A stretch of 5,911 nucleotides of DNA. Origin: Methanomassiliicoccaceae archaeon. Lineage in GTDB: Archaea; Thermoplasmatota; Thermoplasmata; Methanomassiliicoccales; Methanomethylophilaceae. The position numbers and the translations under genes are program-made. The notes beneath the pieces were generated by a model. It saw only the letters and a program-made list of their open reading frames with translations, made no database searches and was not told the DNA's origin. Below are positions 1 to 5,300 of the stretch, in pieces. The DNA lies in NCBI GenBank assembly GCA_031260545.1, contig JAIRJQ010000103.1, positions 1-5,911 of the forward strand, in the 5' to 3' direction. Position 1 is the stretch's first letter; each line of letters begins with the position of its first letter.

Positions 1-54
1 AACTATCGTCTCCGCTGATCTGTTGATGATCGCGGCCGGATGATTCCCGTGAAC
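1..54 (-). pseudogene. In-frame remainder of the phosphomevalonate dehydratase small subunit, beyond a TAA stop
   Basis: Reading on in the frame of the small-subunit gene past the TAA at 57-55 gives VHGNHPAAIINRSAETIV up to the window edge, with no further stop. From memory of the family, this is what normally follows the YDL of aconitase-X small subunits: a variable residue, often Lys, then a segment ending in PAAIIN and ETIV. No ATG or Shine-Dalgarno sequence that could start a separate gene is visible in the stretch. I read it as the C-terminal part of the same gene, cut off by a single stop codon. The true end of the gene lies outside the window. Confidence 0.7.
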
Positions 55-261
55 TTACAGGTCATACATTGTGAACGATCCGACGGTGCTGCCTTTGCCT
101 CTCGGAAAAACCAAGATACGGTCTTTGACGTTCCCTCCGTTCTCCACTCTCAATTCTCCCGTGGAACCGTCAACGCCGCCGAGGAAGCTGAACGCCTCGT
201 TCAGCTTCAGGACCTTCCCTCTTGCTTTTCCCGCTGAGATCGAACGGCCTTCGAGTCTCAT
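55..261 (-). CDS. Phosphomevalonate dehydratase small subunit (aconitase X swivel domain, DUF126), ended early by a TAA
   Basis: This is the swivel-domain subunit that pairs with the large subunit to dehydrate (R)-5-phosphomevalonate to trans-anhydromevalonate 5-phosphate in the cytosol, in the archaeal mevalonate pathway. The 68-residue product shows family motifs: GRSISAGKARGKVL at about 5-18, FLGGVDGSTGEL at about 26-37, and FPRGKGSTVGSF at about 52-63, where the GKGS serine is the likely active-site residue. Family members are usually about 130 residues, so this product is roughly half length. It stops at TAA 57-55, and the same frame continues with homologous sequence. The start ATG overlaps the large-subunit stop (ATGA), and GGAG lies 8 bases upstream, so translation is probably coupled. 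Identity is secure. Whether a functional full-length protein is made is doubtful unless the TAA is a sequence error or is read through. Confidence 0.85.
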   Translation of the reverse strand: MRLEGRSISAGKARGKVLKLNEAFSFLGGVDGSTGELRVENGGNVKDRILVFPRGKGSTVGSFTMYDL

Positions 262-1430
262 ATCACCATCTCCATCAATTTTATGAAATCGTTACATATA
301 ACTTTCTGCGAGCAAAGCGTCGGCAGATAGTTACCAGCTTTCGCAGAATTTGTTCCCGTTCTCTGATAATTGGATTCTATCGGAGCTACGACCATGCACG
401 TATCTGCCAACACGGGGCCGAACCTTTCCAATATCTTTACCTGATCAGGGCATCTTTTTCTGACCTCGGAGGAGGTGCAGAACCATATGTCCACGTCGTT
501 CCTTTTTTTCTTCTTGTCCTTCAGGAACGCCGCCATCTCTGTTATTTCCCTGACAGTTAAATGCGGGCATCCGAATGCGATCAATTGAATGTCATCCGTT
601 GTGCTTAACGATGAACGCGCATCGTTCAGTTCCTTCTTGCCGATATGTATCGTTTCTAAACCGGACGTCGAATACTTCGATGCCTCCGGCGTTATGTTCT
701 CGATGTGGAACATCGCTGTGGACCCGGCAGCGGCCATGGCCGCGGCCATTGTCTTTATGCCGTCGATATCCGGCGAGATGTTGCGATAATACGGTACGCC
801 GGTTCCGATCATCTTTCCGACGGCCTGACCGAGCAGCGAATTCTCGAACACTGTATCGTTGATATCAGCATCTATGATCACCGTAGGTCTGCGATTTTCA
901 TCTAAATGCAATCCGTAGTTTGCTGTCTTTCCGATGATCGCCGCGGCCAAAGCTCCGGGGCCTCCTTCTCTGTTCGTCCTTGCGCCTATGTATGAGTTCA
1001 CGATGGACAGTGCAGAGGATTCTGCCCATGCGACATGATCACCCAGACGCGGAACATTATCGCCAAGATATGGGGTGCACGAACATGTTGTCTTTACGCC
1101 CATCTTTCCGTATAATTCTATTATCCTCAATTGTTTCTTTGCAAATTCGGGCGATATCTTCATCTCTTTCCAGCGGTCCCTGTCCATGCCCAGAGGGTTC
1201 AGGGTCGCGGGAACTCTGACCTTGGCATCCTTTGACACGTCCTCGAGATACTTCACTCCGCCGTCGCCTATCGTCTTATACGAAGCGCCGGACAAATGTG
1301 CTGAAGTTATATTCACAAGTCCGTCGGCATCATACACCTTCCCGAGCGCAACGATAAGCTCTATCGCCTTCTGTGCGCTCTCGCCCATCCCGCCGTTGAG
1401 GATATCTTCCTCTTCCCTGCTGAGGTACAT
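258..1430 (-). CDS. Phosphomevalonate dehydratase large subunit (aconitase X catalytic subunit)
   Basis: Catalytic iron-sulfur subunit of phosphomevalonate dehydratase, which removes water from (R)-5-phosphomevalonate in the archaeal mevalonate route to isoprenoid lipids. The 390-residue length is normal for the family. The N-terminus MYLSREEEDILNGGMGE matches the usual start, so the ATG at 1430 is preferred over Met15. Visible motifs are SCTPYLGDNVP at 117-127 with Cys116 and Cys118, HVAWAESSA at 132-140, then YIGARTNREGGPGALAAAI at about 147-165. Next come GLHLDENRRP at 173-182, FGCPH at 286-290 with Cys288, and DTCMVV at 343-348 with Cys345. Cys residues from these motifs are the probable cluster ligands; I infer this from conservation. 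Nothing looks damaged. It overlaps the small-subunit start by 4 bases, which implies a heteromer made from one transcript. An AcnX-type hydroxyproline dehydratase is less likely, since the split two-gene form and setting fit the archaeal enzyme. Confidence 0.93.
   Translation of the reverse strand: MYLSREEEDILNGGMGESAQKAIELIVALGKVYDADGLVNITSAHLSGASYKTIGDGGVKYLEDVSKDAKVRVPATLNPLGMDRDRWKEMKISPEFAKKQLRIIELYGKMGVKTTCSCTPYLGDNVPRLGDHVAWAESSALSIVNSYIGARTNREGGPGALAAAIIGKTANYGLHLDENRRPTVIIDADINDTVFENSLLGQAVGKMIGTGVPYYRNISPDIDGIKTMAAAMAAAGSTAMFHIENITPEASKYSTSGLETIHIGKKELNDARSSLSTTDDIQLIAFGCPHLTVREITEMAAFLKDKKKKRNDVDIWFCTSSEVRKRCPDQVKILERFGPVLADTCMVVAPIESNYQRTGTNSAKAGNYLPTLCSQKVICNDFIKLMEMVI
262..273 (-). 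promoter_or_regulatory. Ribosome binding site of the small subunit, inside the large-subunit gene
   Basis: On the minus strand GGAG (273-270) lies 8 bases before the ATG at 261. A further GGTGAT match to the anti-Shine-Dalgarno sequence follows directly. The site is within the last codons of the large-subunit gene. Together with the ATGA stop/start overlap it supports coupled translation and fixes the start of the small subunit. Confidence 0.6.
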
Positions 1431-1454
1431 ACGATCCCGTTATGGGATACGTAT

Positions 1455-1466
1455 GAGATATACATT
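1455..1466 (-). promoter_or_regulatory. Possible TATA box of the phosphomevalonate dehydratase operon
   Basis: On the minus strand ATGTATATCTCA is centred about 30 bases before the large-subunit ATG at 1430. An archaeal TATA box there would place the transcript start within a few bases of the ATG. That agrees with the lack of a good Shine-Dalgarno sequence (only GGGAT is seen) and suggests a nearly leaderless mRNA. A second copy of the core GTATATCTC lies 27 bases farther upstream, so the active box could be either one. Confidence 0.35.
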
Positions 1467-1490
1467 GCCTGCGAACGGATGGAGATATAC
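1455..1490. repeat. 9-base direct repeat GAGATATAC upstream of the large subunit
   Basis: GAGATATAC occurs at 1455-1463 and again at 1482-1490 on the plus strand, 27 bases apart start to start. On the minus strand both read GTATATCTC, and both lie in the 158-base gap upstream of the large-subunit gene. They could be two TATA boxes or a pair of regulator sites; the repeat is short enough to be chance. Confidence 0.4.
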
Positions 1491-1588
1491 CTCTGTTCAC
1501 GGCTCATATATGTTCAGCAACGGATGCCGGATGATCATGATACCTCTGCGGCCCCGTTCGGTCCATCGTGTGATGTATCATATTTTTT

Positions 1589-1933
1589 TTAATTCTCTGT
1601 GAGATTTTTTTTCAGGTCCGGAGCCATTTCCAGAAAACCGTTTATGGTCTTGCATGTTTTGAATTCGCTGCATGCTCCGCAGTTCCTTACCTTCTTTTCC
1701 ACGGCGCATTTGCGTACCTCGCATTGCGAACAGTAACCGCACTTGACCCCGCTGCCTGTGCATGATGTGCAGTTTATCATCTCAGGCGTAAAATTGAAAT
1801 TGTATAATTTCGTCCATTCGGCCGCTGTCCTTTCCCTGAGCTTCTGATCGTCGTTCTTCGTTGCCAGATATGCGTTGCATTCGGCACAGTTTATTCCGCA
1901 GTATGCAATTATCTTTTCCATGATATCATTCAT
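1589..1933 (-). CDS. DUF3795-family Cys-rich protein, putative zinc-binding
   Basis: The 114-residue product opens with MEKIIAYCGINCAECNAYLA, the typical N-terminus of DUF3795 proteins, which are small Cys-rich proteins of unknown function common in methanogens and anaerobic bacteria. There are 12 cysteines: 12, 16 and 19 in the N-terminal CxxxCxxC; 55, 58, 65, 68, 71 and 76 in a central cluster; and 85, 88 and 94 near the C-terminus. CxxC pairs such as CTSC, CGYC and CGAC suggest zinc or iron-sulfur binding, but no enzymatic motif is seen. The start is uncertain: ATG 1933 gives MNDIMEK, whereas the second ATG at 1921 (Met5) matches the family start better and gives 110 residues. Neither has a clear Shine-Dalgarno sequence, so the mRNA may be leaderless. 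The 158-base gap to the large-subunit gene downstream suggests separate transcription. No role can be assigned. Confidence 0.88.
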   Translation of the reverse strand: MNDIMEKIIAYCGINCAECNAYLATKNDDQKLRERTAAEWTKLYNFNFTPEMINCTSCTGSGVKCGYCSQCEVRKCAVEKKVRNCGACSEFKTCKTINGFLEMAPDLKKNLTEN

Positions 1934-2001
1934 AGAATGTGCGGTCCGTTCTTATTCTTAACCATGGGTCAGATCGTATCTTACAATATCTGCACGATGT
2001 G

Positions 2002-2018
2002 ATGATAAAAATTATCAT
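2002..2018. repeat. AT-rich inverted repeat between the two Cys-rich genes
   Basis: ATGATAAAAATTATCAT is a perfect 7-base inverted repeat around a 3-base spacer. It lies about 70 bases upstream of the DUF3795 gene and about 70 bases downstream of the stop of the small Cys-rich gene. Further copies of TTATCA/TGATAA follow at once (to 2032), and GTGAT at 1999-2003 is matched by ATCAC at 2028-2032. It may be a regulator-binding site or part of a terminator for the upstream minus-strand gene; sequence alone does not decide. Confidence 0.4.
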
Positions 2019-2067
2019 ATATGCATTATCACGAATATTTACAAAAGCATCCGCTGCGGCGCCCGTA

Positions 2068-2090
2068 TGAGATCTGAAACGAAGATCTCA
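2068..2090 (-). terminator. Hairpin over the stop codon of the small Cys-rich gene
   Basis: TGAGATCT (2068-2075) and AGATCTCA (2083-2090) form a perfect 8-bp stem with a 7-base loop. The 5' arm on the minus strand begins with the TGA stop codon itself (2090-2088). No T-run follows on the minus strand, so it is not a classical intrinsic terminator. It could stabilise the 3' end of the short mRNA or pause transcription. The structure is plain to see; its role is inference. Confidence 0.45.
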
Positions 2091-2264
2091 CGCTTTTCTC
2101 AGACAGAAGGGCAGGTTCCCTTTCTCATCGCGGTGGAACTCCACGCACTCACAGCATTTCGCATGTCTAGGGCATGTACAATTCTCACAAGGGCACTTGA
2201 TGTTCTTTATTCGGCAGGGGACGTCCATGGTATCCTGTATATACTTACATGGATTTAAACACAT
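2088..2264 (-). CDS. Small Cys-rich protein (DUF6485-like), putative metal-binding, 58 aa
   Basis: A 58-codon minus-strand frame from ATG 2264 to TGA 2090-2088. The product has 11 cysteines: 2, 6, 17, 24, 26, 29, 31, 37, 38, 40 and 54. The core CPCENCTCPRHAKCCECV (24-41), followed by EFHRDEKGNLPFCLR (42-56), resembles a family of tiny prokaryotic proteins of the pattern C.C...C.RHG.C..C...H....LP.C, which I associate with DUF6485. That name is from memory and should be searched. The dense Cys and His suggest binding of zinc or an iron-sulfur cluster. An alternative start is Met13 (ATG at 2228), with AGGA 5 bases upstream, giving 46 aa; the longer form adds two Cys but has no Shine-Dalgarno sequence. 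The gene diverges from the giant plus-strand gene and precedes the DUF3795 gene on the same strand, 154 bases away. Function unknown. Confidence 0.75.
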   Translation of the reverse strand: MCLNPCKYIQDTMDVPCRIKNIKCPCENCTCPRHAKCCECVEFHRDEKGNLPFCLRKA

Positions 2265-2289
2265 TCTAATACATCCGTTGCGTTATCGA

Positions 2290-2300
2290 CCTTAATATTC
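2290..2300. promoter_or_regulatory. AT-rich promoter-like element shared by two divergent genes
   Basis: CTTAATATTC lies in the 72-base gap between the small Cys-rich gene (start 2264, leftward) and the giant gene (start 2337, rightward). Its core AATATT reads the same on both strands. It is about 31 bases from the leftward ATG, right for a leaderless archaeal transcript, and about 41 bases from the rightward ATG, which would leave a short leader holding that gene's ribosome binding site. It is a weak match to an archaeal TATA box. Confidence 0.35.
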
Positions 2301-2304
2301 GCAA

Positions 2305-2318
2305 GCGCATATATGCGC
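2305..2318. promoter_or_regulatory. Perfect 14-base palindrome, candidate operator
   Basis: GCGCATATATGCGC is a perfect palindrome. It ends 18 bases before the ATG of the giant gene and sits next to the shared AT-rich promoter element. Its place near the expected rightward transcript start is typical of an operator for a dimeric repressor. Its centre CATATATG could itself act as a TATA box for a leaderless start near 2337, though the good Shine-Dalgarno sequence argues against that. Confidence 0.45.
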
Positions 2319-2322
2319 GGTC

Positions 2323-2327
2323 GGAGG
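2323..2327 (+). promoter_or_regulatory. Ribosome binding site of the giant DUF4011 gene
   Basis: GGAGG lies 9 bases before the ATG at 2337. It decides the start: an in-frame ATG at 2313, inside the palindrome, would add eight residues but has no such site in front of it. Confidence 0.7.
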
Positions 2328-2336
2328 GCATTCGGG

Positions 2337-5300
2337 ATGGGACTGAGATTGGATGCCGCTGTTAGCTTGGCGGTCGGTCATGCGACACAAGATCACATAC
2401 CTGTGATCAAAAGCTTAGCGATAAGCAATGATTCTGATGATATTGTTGAAAATATACGGATAATCATACGTTCCGAACCGCAATTCTCGAAAACAAAGGC
2501 CATCAATGTAAAAAGCATAGGCCCTCGTGAGAAAGCGGGGATCAAAAATGCCGATGTTTCGCTGATACCTGAATTCCTTTCGGAGGTCACGGAAAGGATC
2601 GACGGCCATATTGTCGTTTCTGCTGAAAAGGGCGGAAGGCCGATATTTGAGAACCGTTATGAGATAAAGATACTTGCAAGGAACGAATGGCCTGGTGCGG
2701 CGGTACCCGAAACGGCCGTCAAATTCGTGACACAGGATGATCCCGAAGTTCTCAGGGTAGCGGCGAACGCCGCCAAATTCTTAGATGCGTGGACGGGGGA
2801 CGCGGCGATCGACAGATACGTTTCCGGGGACCGTTCCAAGGTCAGAAGGGAAGTGGGGGCTGTGTACGCTGCCGTTCAGCAGTTCGATATCCGGCGTACA
2901 GAGACCAAAGACATAATGAAAAATGGCTGCAAAGTGTCATCTGCTGAAATATTGATAGACCGCGGCTCCGGGACATCGTTCGATCTTACATTGCTGTTCC
3001 TTTCATGCGCCGGGTCCATCGGATTGAATACTGTGCTCGTCCTCACAAGAAAACGGGCCGTGGCTGGAGTGTGGTTAGATGACACAACATTCCCCGGATC
3101 CGTACAGAGTGATATCACATCGTTAATGAGAGCGGTCCGCGACGGATCCTTGATGCTCGTGGACTGCGACGGCGTCACCTCGAATAACAAAATGGACATC
3201 GAATCGTCAGAGACGTCCGCAAAACGGTTGTTACTGAACGAAAGTGATTTTCTTTCCGCCGTGGATGTGCGCCGCCTGCGCGGCACCGCCCCGGCACAGA
3301 CAAAGAAACTGAGAGAGAAAATGACCGTTGAGAAAAAGAATGTCACCGCGGGGTCGCAGGCGATACATGATCCCAAAGGAATGGCAAGGGATGACGAGAA
3401 CGAACTTACGAAAAGGGAATTGTGGGAAGGCCGTTTGCTGGACCTGTCGTTCGATAATGAACTTTTGAGTATGAAGATGACGCATACGTTACTGCCGGTG
3501 ATGACCAACAACCTGACCGCATTGAAGGACGCACTTTCAAGCGGAGATGAGTTCGACGTCCTCGGCAAACCGGCGGAGTGGGACAACCATATACTCAATG
3601 AAGCACCGTTTGAATTATCACGATACATAGGAAGACATGAGGTGCTGGTGGAACAAGAATTCAGACACCGCCATTTGAGATCGCCGTACAGTGAACGGGA
3701 TGTCAACCGCCGCTTAGCGAAGATCCATGATATTTGCGTGACCGATAAAGAGAAGTGCGAGAACTCCGTATTCATCGTACTGGGTCTTCTGAAATGGTTC
3801 GATACCGACGGCAAGATAATCTATTCTCCTCTGATACTTATGCCCGCGGAAACGGTAATGAGATCGGTGAACGATACGATAAGGATAAGGGCGAAGGACG
3901 ACGAAGCTGTTATCAATAAGACATTACTTGAAAAATTGAAACGCACACGCGACCTTGATGTTTCGCTCGATCCGTTACCGTCCGACCGGACGGGCGCGGA
4001 CACGGAAAGCGTGTTCGAAATAATGAGCGACGCAATAAGGGCGATGGACGGATGGGATATCATAAAGGGGGCGTTCATCGGCGTCTTCAGACCGGAACGT
4101 TATGATGTATGGAATGACCTCAGAGGACGGTCAGCCTCATTATTTTCTAATAAGCTGACAAAGAGTTTGATGGAAGGAAGACTGACGTGGCCGCAGGACC
4201 CCGTTAACGATGCGGACCTTTACAAAAAAATGATGCTCGTCTTCCCTGCGGAGAACGAACAGCTGAAAGTACTGAAGGCCGCCTCGTCCGGAAGGACATT
4301 CATCCTTGACTGTCCGTCCAACAGCGGAAGACGGAGAACGATATCCAATATCATAGCGAATGCCGTATATCAGAACAAGACGGTGCTGTACGTATCCGAG
4401 AATGACGGAACGCTGCGGTCGATGAAGAGGTCCCTCGATGATGCAGGCATAGGAAAATTCTGCCTTTATCTGAACTCCGGAAGCGCAAATAAACAGAAGG
4501 TGCTCGAACACTTCAGGAATGTGTTCGATTCTGCATCCTCATCATACGTGGAAGATTTCTCATTACGTGCCGACGGTATTGAAAAGATGTGCACGGAACT
4601 GAGCGCACCCGTCCGTGCGATACATAAGAGAACGAACATGGGCAGGAGCATCCATGAACTTGTGATACAATACGACAGCGTCCGTTCGGAGAAGATAAAA
4701 AATATTGACATCCCTGACGCACTGATCGATACGATAACACCTGACTCGGCGGTAAGATGGGAAGGGATGGTGAAAGACCTCATAGCGGCGGGAAAGGCGC
4801 TTGGCCATCCGTCCAAGAACCCGTTGTCCGATACCGGGATATCCGAATATGACAACAAGACGGGACTGAGGATAACAGAGCGGCTGAAAGAATGGATCGC
4901 CGCCGCAGAGGATACGGAAAAGGCGTCGGATCTGCTGGTATCATCGGTCGCACCGGACCGCATGCACGGAGCAACGGAACTTGCCTCGCTCCTGATATCG
5001 CTGAATGATCTGCCGAAAGGCATGCTTGGTACCGACGATCTTACGGCAATGAATCTCAGGCTGCATGATCTTCTGAAAGTTCTGAGAAGAACGTTCGAGA
5101 TGGTCAGCAATATCTCTGAGACGCTGTCCCCTGATACAACAGAGGAGAGCATCGAGATACTGAAGAAACAGCGCGAGCACATTGCTTTAACGCTGGAAAG
5201 ACTGGACAGCGTGCGTTTGCCTATCAACATTGGTATAATAGAAGCGTACATGGCCGAATTACTGTCAGTGGAGAACTCCATGGTACGTCTGTTCAAACTT

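Noticed and set aside
1431..1588. Small minus-strand frame of about 25 codons (starting near 1578) and box C-like GTGATG elements
   Set aside because: The frame is too short, has no ribosome binding site and no motif. A C/D-box RNA would need matching C and D boxes with guide spacing, which I could not find.
1075..1602. 175-codon plus-strand open frame
   Set aside because: It is antisense to the well-supported large-subunit gene and runs across its promoter and into the DUF3795 gene; the product has no recognisable motif.
2067..2258. 63-codon plus-strand open frame
   Set aside because: It is opposite the small Cys-rich gene, whose Cys/His spacing is far more protein-like; the plus-strand product shows no motif.
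2876..3814. 312-codon minus-strand open frame
   Set aside because: Same reason: antisense to the region encoding the transglutaminase-like and DUF4011 domains, with low-complexity Ser/Thr/Arg composition.
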